Assembly (NCBI GenBank): GCA_963700745.1
Contig: CAVOYT010000009.1
Location: 372,001-436,000 of the forward strand
Reading direction: 5' to 3'
Source of the DNA: UBA10649 sp963700745
Lineage (GTDB): Bacteria; Actinomycetota; Actinomycetes; S36-B12
Length of the DNA stretch: 64,000 bases
Notes under the pieces: generated by a model
What the model was told of the DNA's origin: nothing
Database searches by the model: none
Seen by the model: the letters and a program-made list of their open reading frames with translations, nothing else
Shown: positions 24,318 to 33,764 of the stretch, in pieces
Layout: each line of letters starts with the position of its first letter
Numbering within the stretch: position 1 is the stretch's first letter
Program-made: the position numbers and the translations under genes

Positions 24318-25313
24318 ATGCCTGCCCCAACCCCGGACCTGGAGTCCTTGCGGGAACTCGTCCGGGGTCACGCTCGCGCGAGCGGCCGGGTGTTCCGACG
24401 ATCCGATCTGATCGACCTGGGTGTCGACCCCGACATCGCCAAGACGATGGTGCGCAGAAGGTGGTGGATACGACTCCACCACGGCGTCTACGCCGACACG
24501 GCCGATCTCGACCCTGCACTGGGCCGCCGGGAGGTTCACCTCGTCTACTGCGCCGCCGCCATCCGCGCACTCCCGGATCCGGCGTTCGCCTGGGGGCCGT
24601 CGGCCGCCTTGCTGCACGGCCTGCCCGTCGATCGAGACCTCCCGCTGCGCGTGACCCTGATCCGGGACCGCGGATCCGACCAACGTGCCCTCCATCGACG
24701 TATCACCCGGCAATCGCTGCTCGGCGACGTGCGCGTGCACAGTCACCGCTTGGGTGATGCCGATCGGGTCGAGGTGAATGGGATTCCATCCGCATCTCGC
24801 GACTTTGCCGCGATCAGCACTGCGGCGCTGAGCACCGATGACTGGGCGGTCGTCGCCTTGGACGCCGCGGTCTGGCAAAGACCCTCGGGGCCGGAGACAC
24901 TCGCCCAGATCGCTGAGACCCTGCCGCGACTCCGCGGGATCGGCACCGTCAGGCGGGTCGTGCCCTTGGTTCGACCAGGGGCACAGACACCGCTGGAGAC
25001 CCTCTCCCGACTCCGCCTGGTTCGCTGCTCACTGCCGGAGCCCGAGCTCCAGGTGCCGATCTTCGACGGGTCGGCGTTGGCCGGGATCGTGGACATGTTC
25101 TGGCGCGAGTGGCGGGTCGTGGGCGAGGCCGATGGTCTGGCCAAGTACGCGACCCGCGACGACCTGCTCAGGGAGAAGCAGCGTGAGGACCGGATCCGGT
25201 CCCTCGGCTTCACGGTCGTCCGCTGGACGTGGCGCGAGATCATGGCCGATCCGGAGGCCGTCGCGGCCCGGATCCGCCGCGCGCGGTTCCGCCATCACGG
25301 CGCCGTCACCTGA
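24318..25313 (+). CDS. AbiEi-antitoxin-like protein with C-terminal DUF559/endonuclease-like domain
   Basis: A 331-residue protein. The N-terminus (RASGRVFRRSDLIDLGVDPDIAKTMVRRRWWIRLHHGVYAD) is the winged helix of AbiEi-type antitoxins. A middle region (WGPSAALLHGLP) is the usual AbiEi follow-on. The C-terminus (AGIVDMFWREWRVVGEADG, then LLREKQREDRIRSLGFTVVRWTWREI) has the D...E.D...RW pattern of DUF559-type restriction-endonuclease-fold proteins. Such solitary proteins are frequent in actinobacteria, and their function is unproven. No AbiEii-like toxin is adjacent. ATG 24318 has GCAGGG nine bases upstream. The gene lies between two related palindromes, suggesting it is an inserted cassette. 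Confidence 0.75.
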   Translation: MPAPTPDLESLRELVRGHARASGRVFRRSDLIDLGVDPDIAKTMVRRRWWIRLHHGVYADTADLDPALGRREVHLVYCAAAIRALPDPAFAWGPSAALLHGLPVDRDLPLRVTLIRDRGSDQRALHRRITRQSLLGDVRVHSHRLGDADRVEVNGIPSASRDFAAISTAALSTDDWAVVALDAAVWQRPSGPETLAQIAETLPRLRGIGTVRRVVPLVRPGAQTPLETLSRLRLVRCSLPEPELQVPIFDGSALAGIVDMFWREWRVVGEADGLAKYATRDDLLREKQREDRIRSLGFTVVRWTWREIMADPEAVAARIRRARFRHHGAVT

Positions 25314-25354
25314 CCCGGGAGAAAAGGACAAGGACGGCCCCGGAGACGCGGCGG

Positions 25355-25390
25355 GTGTCCGGTTGTCCCGCAAAGCGGGAGAAACGGACA
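25355..25390. repeat. Palindromic repeat, copy 2 (downstream of gltA)
   Basis: GTCCGGTTGTCCCGC, loop AAA, then GCGGGAGAAACGGAC. It is the inverted counterpart of 24195-24230. It ends three bases from the gltA stop and 42 bases after the AbiEi-like gene, so it could act as a bidirectional terminator. Confidence 0.8.
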
Positions 25391-25393
25391 GGG

Positions 25394-26677
25394 TCAGCGG
25401 GAAGTGATGGGGGTGTAGTCGCGCAGTGGCTCGCCGACGTACACCTGGCGCGGCCGGCCGATCTTGGTCTCCGGATCCGCGATCATCTCCCGCCACTGGG
25501 CAATCCAGCCCGGCAGCCGGCCGAGGGCGAACAGCACGGTGAACATCTGCGTGGGGAAGCCCATCGCCTTGTAGATCAGCCCCGTGTAGAAGTCCACGTT
25601 CGGGTAGAGCTTGCGCTCGATGAAGAAGTCATCAGCGAGCGCGACCTCCTCCATTCGGAGCGCGATGTCGAGCAGCGGGTCGGTGACATTCAACTGGGCG
25701 AACACCTCGTCCGCGGTCTTCTTCACGATCGCGGCGCGCGGGTCGTAGTTCTTGTAGACCCGGTGGCCGAAGCCCATCAGCTTGACGCCGTCCTGACGGT
25801 CCTTGACCTGACGGATGAAGGTGTTGACGCCGCCGCCTTGCGCATGAATGTTCTCCAGCATCTCCATGACCGCCTGGTTGGCGCCGCCATGCAGGGGGCC
25901 GAACAGGGCATTGATGCCGGCGGAGACCGAGGCGAACAGGTTCGCGTGCGACGACCCCACGAGACGCACGGTCGACGTCGAGCAGTTCTGCTCATGGTCG
26001 GCGTGCAGGAGCAGCAGCTGGTTCAGGGCCTTGGACAGCACCGGATTGACCTCGTACGGCTCAGCAGGGACGCCGAAGGTCATGCGCAGGAAGTTGTCGA
26101 TGAAGCCGAGCGAGTTGTCCGGGTACAGATAGGGCTGCCCCATGGACTTCTTGTGCGCGTACGCCGCGATGGTGGGCATCTTGGCCAGGAGCCGGATCGT
26201 GGAGATCTCGACCTGGTGATCGTCGAAGGGGTCGAGGGAGTCCTGGTAGAACGTCGAGAGCGCCGACACCGCGGAGGACAGCACCGGCATCGGGTGGGCG
26301 TCCCGGGGAAAACCGTCGAAGAACCGGCGCAGGTCCTCGTGCAGCATCGTGTGCAGGCGGATCTGCCGCTTGAACTCGTCCAACTGGTCAGCGCTGGGCA
26401 GGTAGCCGTAGATGAGGAGGTACGACGTCTCCAGGAAGCTCGACTGCTGGGCGAGCTGCTCGATCGGGTACCCGCGGTAGCGCAGGATGCCCTTGTCCCC
26501 GTCGATGTAGGTGATCGACGACGAGCACGAGGCGGTGTTCATGAAGCCGTGGTCCAGGGTGACGTGGCCGGTCTGCTTCAGCAGGGGCGCGATGTCGATG
26601 CCGGACTCCCCGACGCTCGATGGCACCTCGGGCAGGGGCAGCTCGCCATCGGGGTAGTTCAGGACATAGTCAGACAC
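25394..26677 (-). CDS. gltA: Citrate synthase (type II)
   Basis: A 427-residue enzyme that condenses oxaloacetate and acetyl-CoA at the entry of the TCA cycle. HADHEQNCSTSTVRLVGSSHANLFASVSAG contains the first catalytic His region; GPLHGGANQAVMEML holds the second His; MGFGHRVYKNYDPRA holds the oxaloacetate-binding Arg, with the catalytic Asp further on near LDIALRMEE. ILRYRGYPIEQLA is the usual N-terminal motif. GTG 26677 is preferred because AGGAGGT lies six bases upstream; the frame extends ten codons further. It is transcribed alone, between the AbiEi-like gene and dapC. Confidence 0.95.
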   Translation of the reverse strand: MSDYVLNYPDGELPLPEVPSSVGESGIDIAPLLKQTGHVTLDHGFMNTASCSSSITYIDGDKGILRYRGYPIEQLAQQSSFLETSYLLIYGYLPSADQLDEFKRQIRLHTMLHEDLRRFFDGFPRDAHPMPVLSSAVSALSTFYQDSLDPFDDHQVEISTIRLLAKMPTIAAYAHKKSMGQPYLYPDNSLGFIDNFLRMTFGVPAEPYEVNPVLSKALNQLLLLHADHEQNCSTSTVRLVGSSHANLFASVSAGINALFGPLHGGANQAVMEMLENIHAQGGGVNTFIRQVKDRQDGVKLMGFGHRVYKNYDPRAAIVKKTADEVFAQLNVTDPLLDIALRMEEVALADDFFIERKLYPNVDFYTGLIYKAMGFPTQMFTVLFALGRLPGWIAQWREMIADPETKIGRPRQVYVGEPLRDYTPITSR

Positions 26678-26754
26678 GTGAACCTCCTGCTGGGAGCGTA
26701 CCGACACTCACCGGATCCGGCTTGGGGACCTTGGTCCGCAACTTCGTGATCGGC

Positions 26755-27864
26755 TCACGGCGAGGCCAGCCGATCGCCGACGGAGTCGATCTCGGCGTCA
26801 GTCGCCGTCAGGGCGACTCGGACAAACCGGTCACCCGCCGGGCCGTAGAAGTCGCCCGGCGTCACGATGACGCCACGCTCGGCGAACCACCGGACCGTGT
26901 CCCAGCAGGGCTCATCGCGCGTCGCCCACAAGTACAGACCCGCCTCGCTGTGCTCGATCCGCAGACCGGCATTGACGAGGGCCTCGCGCAGCACCTCGCG
27001 GCGACGCCGATACCGCTCACGCTGGACGGTGACGTGGGCGTCGTCGTCCAGGGCGACCGTCGCCGCGGCCTGCACCGGGGTCGGGACCATCATCCCGAGG
27101 TGCTTGCGGACCGCGAGCAGGTCGCCGACCAGCCCGGCGTCGCCCGTCACGAAGCCGAAGCGGTACCCCGCCAGGTTGGACCTCTTCGACAGGGAGTGCA
27201 CGGCCAGCAGGCCGTCATGGCTCGGACCGGCGACGGAGGGATGCAGGATCGACACCGGCTCGGCGTCCCAGCCGAGCTCGATGTAGCACTCGTCGCTCAC
27301 GACGATCGCGCCCGCGCCGCGGGCCCAGTCGACGATCTCGGCAGCCCGGGCGGCGGAGAGCACAGCGCCGGTCGGGTTGCTGGGCGAGTTCAGCCACACC
27401 ATGGCGACCCCCTCGACCGACTCGGGCTCATCCGTGGCAACCGGCTCGCAGCCGGCCATCAGCGCGCCGACCGCGTACGTCGGGTAGGCGATCCTCGGTA
27501 TCGCGATGCGCGAGCCGGCCGGCAGGCCGAGCAGGCGCGGGATGGATGCGACCAGTTCCTTCGACCCGATGGCCGGCAGGATCGCCTCGGTACCCGCCCG
27601 AACGCCCAGCCGTCGCTGCAGCCAGCGTGCGCACGCCTCGCGCAGCCCCTCGCGGCCCGCGGTTGTCGGATACCCAGGTGCATCAGAGGCCCCGCGGAGG
27701 GCCGCCTGGACGATCTCCGGGGTGGGATCCACGGGGGTCCCGACCGAGATGTCGACCGCGCCGTCAGGATGCTGGCGCGCCAGGTCGGCGTACGGCGCGA
27801 GGACGTCCCACGGGAAGTCCGGCAGCGTGTCGGCTACGCGCTGCCGGTGGGGAGCAGGGCCCAT
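26755..27864 (-). CDS. dapC: N-succinyldiaminopimelate aminotransferase (actinobacterial DapC)
   Basis: A 369-residue fold-type I PLP aminotransferase. The PLP Lys is in VHSLSKRSNLAGYRFGF. WLNSPSNPTGAVLS has the conserved Asn, IVVSDECYIELGWD the Asp-Tyr pair, and RFVRVALTATD the carboxylate-binding Arg. N-terminal ISVGTPVDPTPEIVQ is typical for DapC. It interconverts N-succinyl-L-2-amino-6-ketopimelate and N-succinyl-diaminopimelate, the step between DapD and DapE. It starts three bases after the fdxC stop and is co-transcribed with it, exactly as Rv1177-Rv1178 in M. tuberculosis. Confidence 0.9.
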   Translation of the reverse strand: MGPAPHRQRVADTLPDFPWDVLAPYADLARQHPDGAVDISVGTPVDPTPEIVQAALRGASDAPGYPTTAGREGLREACARWLQRRLGVRAGTEAILPAIGSKELVASIPRLLGLPAGSRIAIPRIAYPTYAVGALMAGCEPVATDEPESVEGVAMVWLNSPSNPTGAVLSAARAAEIVDWARGAGAIVVSDECYIELGWDAEPVSILHPSVAGPSHDGLLAVHSLSKRSNLAGYRFGFVTGDAGLVGDLLAVRKHLGMMVPTPVQAAATVALDDDAHVTVQRERYRRRREVLREALVNAGLRIEHSEAGLYLWATRDEPCWDTVRWFAERGVIVTPGDFYGPAGDRFVRVALTATDAEIDSVGDRLASP

Positions 27865-27867
27865 GGA

Positions 27868-28194
27868 CTAGTGATCGTGCTCCTGCGGCGGCACGGTCGC
27901 GAGCAGCGGGACATCGAAGTCCTGAGCACCGAGCTTCGCGGCGCCACCGGGCGAGCCGAGATCGACGAAGAACTCCGCGTTGGCGGCGGTGTAGTCCTTC
28001 CACTCGTCCGGGACGTCGTCCTCGTAGAAGATCGCCTCGACCGGGCAGACCGGCTCGCAGGCTCCGCAATCGACGCACTCGTCGGGCTGGATGTAGAGCA
28101 TCCGTTCGCCCTCGTAGATGCAGTCGACGGGACACTCCTCGATGCAGGCCTTGTCCTTCAGGTCCACACAGGGAAAAGCGATGACGTAGGTCAC
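27868..28194 (-). CDS. fdxC: Ferredoxin with [3Fe-4S]/[4Fe-4S] clusters
   Basis: A 108-residue seven-iron-type ferredoxin. The cluster motifs are DKACIEECPVDCIYEG and CVDCGACEPVCPVEAI, with the family pattern TYVIAFPCVDLKDKAC at the N-terminus. The C-terminal extension after the second motif is usual in actinobacterial FdxA/FdxC. It is an electron carrier, possible partner of cytochrome P450s or other oxidoreductases. GTG 28194 has GGAGG about five bases upstream. A GC-rich hairpin sits in the leader at 28212-28231. Confidence 0.92.
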   Translation of the reverse strand: MTYVIAFPCVDLKDKACIEECPVDCIYEGERMLYIQPDECVDCGACEPVCPVEAIFYEDDVPDEWKDYTAANAEFFVDLGSPGGAAKLGAQDFDVPLLATVPPQEHDH

Positions 28195-28211
28195 CTGAGC
28201 CTCCGGTTCGT

Positions 28212-28231
28212 CCGCCCTCCCGCGAGGGCGG
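28212..28231 (-). other. GC-rich hairpin in the fdxC leader
   Basis: CCGCCCTC and GAGGGCGG form an eight-base-pair stem with a four-base loop, ending seven bases upstream of the fdxC ribosome-binding site. It could influence mRNA stability or translation, or be the tail of upstream transcription. No riboswitch class is recognised. Confidence 0.35.
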
Positions 28232-28328
28232 GGATGTAACGACGGGGACAACCTACACAACGCACGGCGCCGAAGTGGCGGCAGACCGGGATGGCCGATC
28301 CGCAGGGCGGGACGTGTCGCCCGGGAAC

Positions 28329-28352
28329 GACCTCCCGCCGCGGCGGGAGGTC
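28329..28352. terminator. Hairpin terminator of the VanW-family gene
   Basis: GACCTCCCGCCG at 28329-28340 is followed directly by its perfect complement to 28352. It starts at the stop codon of the VanW-family gene. Confidence 0.75.
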
Positions 28353-30180
28353 AGGCGTTGGAGAACGTGTCCGTGTCGCCCGCCGGGGGCTCCGCGGGCG
28401 GCGCCGGGTCCCCGCCCGCCGGGGGATCCGGCTCGCCGCTCGGCGTCGAGGTGGCGTCCGGGTTCTGATCCGCCGGCTTCTTGTCCGGCTTCTTCTTCTT
28501 GTCGGGCTTCTTGCCGCAGGTCACGTCGGGCGCCGGCTTGTACCGCGTCGTGATCGGCTCGCGCCGCACTTCCTTGCCGTCCTTGTAGAACACGCGGTCG
28601 ACGGTGATCGTGAAGCCGTCGATCCCGTTCTGCCCACGGCAGTCTGGCTCCTCGCTGAAGATCTTGTCGTACTTGACGACGTCCTTGCGGGGCCCGGACT
28701 CCGCCTTGATCTCGTCGAACTCCTTCGTGCCCCAGAACGACACCGTGATCGACGTCGGCGTCGTGCCGGCGGTGATGAAGACGGCGTTCGGCGAGTCGTT
28801 GCGGAACTTCAGGTCGAAGATGCCCCACGCGACGGTGGCTTCGAGGCCCGCCTGGTATCGGGAGATCCAGATGGAGTGGGCCACGGTCTGGACGCGTTCC
28901 ATCCCCGCGTAGAACGCCGCCGTCCATGTCGCCGTGGCGGACGTGGAGACCCCGCCGCCGAGGTCCTCGGCGAAGACGCCGCCGGGACCTACGACATAGC
29001 CCACCGTGTAGCCGTTCTTCTCGGTCCGCTCCTTGATGGTGTCGTTGAGGGAGAAGGTCTCACCGGGGAGCAGGAGGGTGCCGTTGATCCGCTTCGCCGC
29101 CTGCCCGATGTTCTGCGACCGGTAGGCGGCGTAGGGGTAGTTCTGCGTGAAGGTGGAGAGGCGTTCCTTGATTCCCAGGGCCTGCGCCTGCTCCGTCGTC
29201 AGTTCAGGCTCGCGGACGCCGACCGACACCGTCACCGAGCGGTCGGCCGCGGGGAGGTCGAGTACCGAGGCCACCGACGCGGCCAGTTCGTCGTCGGAGA
29301 CGCCCTTGCCGACCTTCGACTTCACCACCTTGACCTTGCCCTTGCGGATCTTGAAGGTGGCGTCGCGACCCTTGACCTCGATCGGCCGCAGCTTCTTGGC
29401 GATCGAGCGGTGCAGGATCGCGCCGTCGAGCTGCGGCGCGAGCTGGCCGGCCGCAGCGGTGAACGTGAGCGCCCGGTCGATCGCCTTGGCGGGGATGACG
29501 GCCGTGACCGACCCCGCTTGCACGGTGACGGGGTTGGTCGCCGCCGACTCGGCGAGCGCGACTGCCTCCTGCGCTGCCTCCTGGGACACGGTCGGCTCGG
29601 CCGTCACGATCACCGCATCGATGCTCGCCTGCGGTGCCAGCACCGCCTCGGTGAGGGCCGACGCGGTCGCCTCGCGGTCCACGACGCGTCCCGGCTCGCC
29701 GGGAGTCAACTTGGCCACGCCCGCCTTGACCGCCAGCGCCGGTTCGACCGCGGGCACGTCCACGGCGTCGGCAATCACGCCGACCTGGTCCATGAGCAGC
29801 GTCTCATCGACGCGCGCGAGAGCGGGCAGTGAAGTGTCACCGAGGAACGAGCCGACGAGCGCCACCGGATTCCAGACGCGACCGTAGGCCGGCGCCACGG
29901 AGGCCTCGCCGTCCACTTCGATTCCGGCCTCTGCTGGCCGGACGTTGATCGTCTCGTCGAGGGCACGGACCTTGATCTTCTTCGGTGCCGCGGCGGTGAG
30001 CTCCTCTTCGACCGCCGACGCGGCCTCGGATTCGGTCATCCCGCTGATGTCGACGCCCTGGACGGTGGTTCCGGCACGCGCCGTGGAGCCCGAACTCAGG
30101 ACCAGGACGAGGTATCCGGCGAGGAGCAGGCCGATCGCGAGCGAGACCCCGGCAAGGATCCGCTTCTGCATCAAGGTCAT
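28351..30180 (-). CDS. VanW-family, peptidoglycan-binding-domain surface protein
   Basis: A 609-residue membrane-anchored exported protein. It has an N-terminal signal anchor (ILAGVSLAIGLLLAGYLVLVLSS), tandem PG_binding_4-like repeats (VQGVDISGMTESEAASAVEEEL, then the ATASALTEAVL region) and a VanW domain (STFTQNYPYAAYRSQNIGQAAKRINGTLLLPGETFSLNDTI, then AEDLGGGVSTSATATWTAAFYAGM). A Lys- then Pro-rich tail ends the protein. VanW proteins are linked to the cell wall and L,D-crosslinking systems, but their biochemical role is unproven. ATG 30180 is preferred (GGAGGC nine bases upstream); ATG 30213 has a GGAGGAG directly abutting. A hairpin terminator follows the stop. Confidence 0.85.
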   Translation of the reverse strand: MTLMQKRILAGVSLAIGLLLAGYLVLVLSSGSTARAGTTVQGVDISGMTESEAASAVEEELTAAAPKKIKVRALDETINVRPAEAGIEVDGEASVAPAYGRVWNPVALVGSFLGDTSLPALARVDETLLMDQVGVIADAVDVPAVEPALAVKAGVAKLTPGEPGRVVDREATASALTEAVLAPQASIDAVIVTAEPTVSQEAAQEAVALAESAATNPVTVQAGSVTAVIPAKAIDRALTFTAAAGQLAPQLDGAILHRSIAKKLRPIEVKGRDATFKIRKGKVKVVKSKVGKGVSDDELAASVASVLDLPAADRSVTVSVGVREPELTTEQAQALGIKERLSTFTQNYPYAAYRSQNIGQAAKRINGTLLLPGETFSLNDTIKERTEKNGYTVGYVVGPGGVFAEDLGGGVSTSATATWTAAFYAGMERVQTVAHSIWISRYQAGLEATVAWGIFDLKFRNDSPNAVFITAGTTPTSITVSFWGTKEFDEIKAESGPRKDVVKYDKIFSEEPDCRGQNGIDGFTITVDRVFYKDGKEVRREPITTRYKPAPDVTCGKKPDKKKKPDKKPADQNPDATSTPSGEPDPPAGGDPAPPAEPPAGDTDTFSNA

Positions 30181-30282
30181 CGACTCGATGCCTCCGTGCA
30201 GCGATCCACGCATCTCCTCCGGTCCGGCGGCCGCTCGGCCGTACGTGAATGGTACGCAATCCCTCGTGATTCGACGATTCCG

Positions 30283-30708
30283 TCAGGCCGCCGGTTCCAC
30301 CTCGCGCCCGACTTTGGACGCTGCGGATGCTCGCGGCAGGGGCATCGAGGCCGCCGCAGAGGCGAGGATGACGCCCCCGATCAGGTAGACCAGCTGCCGA
30401 CCTCCCCCGGACAGGGCCACGTCACCGGACGGGCTCTCGGCGGACAGCAGGACGGTGGTGGCCAGCCAGCCCACCATGACGGCCCAGGCGCCCCATCGGG
30501 AGCCCACGGCCCACGCACCCCCGCGAACGGCCGCAATCAGGGCGATCCACACCACCGGGACGCCCCACGGAAGGGTGAAGGACCCCCAGGGCGCCTCCAG
30601 GAGGACCCGCTGGCTCTGCACGAAGGCCCCGGTGAGTCCGATGACCACCCCGACGACGAACGCGCCGAGGGCGCCGAGCCAGCGCCAGATCGCAGCGGGC
30701 GGTCTCAC
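30283..30708 (-). CDS. DUF6113-type membrane protein
   Basis: A 141-residue protein with four hydrophobic segments (WLGALGAFVVGVVIGLTGAFV, TLPWGVPVVWIALIAAV, WGAWAVMVGWLATTVLL, QLVYLIGGVILASAAAS). It lies immediately downstream of mshB, as DUF6113 proteins do in other actinobacteria. GTG 30708 overlaps the expected mshB stop (30705-30707). The frame appears fused to mshB, but the other frame shows a proper MshB C-terminus and stop, so this is taken as a separate gene. Function unknown. Confidence 0.7.
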   Translation of the reverse strand: MRPPAAIWRWLGALGAFVVGVVIGLTGAFVQSQRVLLEAPWGSFTLPWGVPVVWIALIAAVRGGAWAVGSRWGAWAVMVGWLATTVLLSAESPSGDVALSGGGRQLVYLIGGVILASAAASMPLPRASAASKVGREVEPAA

Positions 30709-31587
30709 CCGTCGATTCCGGCGAAGAGGTCGGTCTCTCGCGACCGACCGTCGACCAGCACGGGGGTCCCGGACGTCGAGGCGGAAGTACTCGGTCCCGA
30801 ACGCCTCGGACCCGACGTTGTCCGCCAGTGCGAAGAAGCCACCATCGACGCTCACCTGGGTGCCGTGCGCCCGGAGCGCAGCCATCTTGTTCGGCAGGTA
30901 CTCGTGGGCCTCGATCTCCGTGGTCACCAGCTCGTCATCGCAGGCGAACGGCAGGTCGTCGGGGTCCATGGCGGCGAACCCGTCCTCGACGCCCTGGGCC
31001 TTCATCGCCTCGATGCCGGCGCGCATGATGCTGCGCGGGAAGGCGGTCCAGTAGACCTTGCTGACCGCCCAGGCGGAGCCGAGCTCGGGTCGGAAGGTGG
31101 GGTTCGCCGCCAGCGCGAGCGCGTAGTGGGTGACCCGGTGCGCCTGGATGTGGTCGGGGTGCCCGTATCCGCCGAAATCGTCGTACGTCACCACCACCTG
31201 CGGCCGGACCTCGCGAATGACCGGGACGAGCTCGCCTGCGGCGTCGAGCAGGTCGGCACGCCAGAAGCATTCCGGCCGATCGTTGGATGGTGTCCCCATC
31301 ATCCCCGAGTCGCGGAATCGACCGGGACCGCCGAGGATCCGGCTGTCCGAGATGCCCAGTTCTGCCATGGCGCCGGCCAGCTCGAGCAGCCGGTGCTGGC
31401 CCAGATCGTCGTCCTTGTCGGCCGCGAGGTGCGAGAGCTCGGGGAGGAGCACCTCTCCCTCCTCGCCCAGGGTGCACGTCACCAGGGTGACGTGGGCCCC
31501 GTCGGCTGCGTACTTCGCCATCGTGGCACCGGTGGCGATGCACTCGTCGTCGGGATGGGCGTGCACCAGCAAGAGTCGGCGATCCAT
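30705..31587 (-). CDS. mshB: Mycothiol biosynthesis deacetylase MshB (frameshifted near 3' end)
   Basis: A zinc deacetylase of about 294 residues that removes the acetyl group from GlcNAc-Ins during mycothiol synthesis. Zinc ligands are in VHAHPDDECIATG (HxxDD) and GGYGHPDHIQAHRV; VTLVTCTLGEEGEV is the family strand. After RLDVRDPR the frame should shift by one base, giving the standard MshB ending VDGRSRETDLFAGIDG and stop TGA at 30705. Without the shift the ORF reads into the DUF6113 gene. ATG 31587 lies six bases after TAGCCT, so a leaderless transcript is expected. The enzyme marks the organism as a mycothiol producer. Confidence 0.92.
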
Positions 31588-31593
31588 CCCCAC

Positions 31594-31599
31594 AGGCTA
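31594..31599 (-). promoter_or_regulatory. Leaderless-type -10 (TAGCCT) of mshB
   Basis: On the minus strand TAGCCT precedes the mshB ATG by six bases (GTGGGG). Confidence 0.55.
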
Positions 31600-31636
31600 G
31601 CGGGCCTCGCGGCCCTGCGATTTCGATGCATCGCCG

Positions 31637-31642
31637 TACGAT
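31637..31642 (+). promoter_or_regulatory. Leaderless-type -10 (TACGAT) of the S9 peptidase gene
   Basis: TACGAT lies six bases before ATG 31649 with no ribosome-binding site between. Confidence 0.55.
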
Positions 31643-31648
31643 GCCGGG

Positions 31649-33763
31649 ATGACCACGCCTGCCTCCGAGATCAGCTATCCCCGGCAGGAGGCGGTCACTC
31701 GGCGCTTCCGTCTGGGCCGCCCCCGTGCCTTCGCCGTGTCGCCCGACGGCGCGCGCGTCGCCTTCATCCGCAGCGCCGGCGGCGAGGATCCCGTCGGCAG
31801 CCTGCGACTGCTCGAGGCCGCCGGGGCTGGGCGCCTGGCCGAGCGCCTCGTCCTCGATGCACGCGACCTGTCTCGCGACGACGCCGACCTGCCGGACGGA
31901 GGAGAAGGCCCGACGCGAGCGCATGCGTGAGACGACGGCCGGCATCACGGCCTTCACGACCGACGACGCCGTGACCGTGGCGGTCTTCAGCGTCGATGGC
32001 GAGCCGTTCGCCATCGCCCTCGACGAGCCGGATGCGATGGCCATCGAGCTCCCGCATCCGGGGCCGGTCGTCGACCCGCGCATCTCGCCTGACGGACGGG
32101 TGGCGGCCTTCGTCCACGACCGTGGGCTCTACGTGGTCGACCTCGACGGCCGCACACCCGCCCGTCCACTGGCTCTCGCCGAACACGAGCACGACTCATG
32201 GGGACTCGCCGACTTCGTGGCAGCCGAGGAGCTGGGTCGGGTGCGGGGAACATGGTGGCTCGCCGGGAGCGACGCGCTGCTCGCCGAACGCGTCGACGAG
32301 GCGGACGTCGAGGTGCGCTGGATCGCCGACCCGGCTCACCCGGAGCGCGAGCCGCGAGCGCATCGGTATCCGATGGCGGGCACCACGATTCCCGAGTCTC
32401 GCCTGTTCCTCCTTCGCATCGACGGGGAGGCGACCGAGATCGAATGGGATCACGAGGCCTTCCCGTACCTGGCCACGGTGGAGACCGACGACTCGGGTGG
32501 AGCCGTCATCAGCGTGCTGAGCCGTGACCAGACGACGACAGCTCATCCTCGATCGTCCGGACGGACGGGTCCACGGCGCTCGCAGGCCAACGGGAGACCG
32601 AACCCTGGATCACCCTGCACCCGGGGGTGCCGTGCCGCTCGACCGACGGTCGCCTGCTCGACATCGTCGTCAACTCGGCCGATGACTGCTTCCAGCTGGT
32701 CGCCGATGACGTGCCGCTGACTCCACCGGGCCTGAACGTGACCGGGGTTGCCTACGTGTCGGCGACTGACATCGTCATCACCGCGCAGCCGGGTCCTTGC
32801 GATGAGCATGTCTTCATCGTTAGCGCCGACGGGGCGCTGACGCCACTCACCTCGGGGAGGGCGTCTCCTCCGTGCGGGGCGGGGCGGGCGGACGGGTGAT
32901 CGCCTCGACCGATCCCGATCGGACCGGCATCACGTACACCGCGACGCTTGCGACTGGGGACGGGTCCGGTCGAGTCGGCTGCCGCCGAGCCGGTGGTGAG
33001 ACCGGTCGTGTCGTTCGAACGGGTCACCGAGCGCGCGCTCGCGTGCGCCGTCCTGTGGCCCACCGGTCACGTACCGGGTTCCGAGCGGCTGCCCGTCGTC
33101 ATGGCGCCCTATGGCGGTCCGCACCAAGCGCGCGTCGTCCATGCGGCCGGCGCCTTCACCTCCGACCAATGGCTGGCCGACCAGGGCTTCGCGGTGGTCG
33201 TCGTCGACGGGGCGGGAACCCCGGGGCGCGGCCCGGCCTTCGAGTTCGAGATCCACGATGACCTGGCGCGGCGGGTGCTCGACGACCAGGTGGCCGCGCT
33301 GCAGGCGCTGGGAGACCGCTACCCCGACCTGGACTTGGACCGGGTAGGTATCACCGGCTGGTCCTTCGGCGGCTACCTCGCCGCCCTCGCCGTGCTGGAC
33401 CGGCCCGATGTCTTCCACGCGGCTGTCGCCGGCGCCCCGGTCACCGACTGGGCCCTGTACGACACGGCATACACCGAGCGATACCTGGGCATGCCTCAGG
33501 ACAACCCGGACGGCTACGCGGCCGCCTCGCTCCTGACGCGCGCCGCCCAGCTTGAGCGGCCCCTGCTCGTCATCCACGGCCTGGCCGACGACAACGTGCT
33601 GGCCGCCCACTCGCTGCAGTTGTCGAGCGCACTGCTGGCGGCGGGGCGACCGCATTCGGTGCTGCCCCTCAGCGGCGTGACGCACATGACGCCGCAGGAG
33701 GTCGTGGCGGAGAACCTGCTGCGCCTCGAGGCCGGCTTCCTCGCCGAGCACCTGCTTCGTTGA
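31649..33763 (+). CDS. S9-family (DPP IV-like) serine peptidase (multiply frameshifted)
   Basis: About 704 residues: a beta-propeller N-terminal region (RFRLGRPRAFAVSPDGARVAFIRS, HPGPVVDPRISPDGRVAAFVHDRGL, WGLADFVAAEELGR) and an alpha/beta-hydrolase peptidase domain. The catalytic Ser is in GITGWSFGGYLAAL, Asp in HGLADDNVLAAHS and His in SGVTHMTPQE. The family cleaves short peptides, often after proline or alanine. The reading frame is interrupted near 31905, 32535, 32865 and 32950, each repairable by one base. Position beside a complete oligopeptide importer suggests a role in using imported peptides, which is inference. Confidence 0.85.
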
Positions 33764-33764
33764 G

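Noticed and set aside
24195..25390. The DUF559-like gene and its palindromes considered as an insertion sequence
   Set aside because: No transposase or target-site duplication was found, and the palindromes can also be terminators; kept only as a possible passive cassette.
28212..28231. fdxC leader hairpin considered as a riboswitch
   Set aside because: A single short stem without conserved loops; it does not resemble any riboswitch class I know.
30283..31593. MshB fused to a membrane domain (436-residue ORF)
   Set aside because: The alternative frame shows the standard MshB C-terminus and a stop that overlaps a GTG start for the DUF6113 gene, so the fusion is explained by one lost base.
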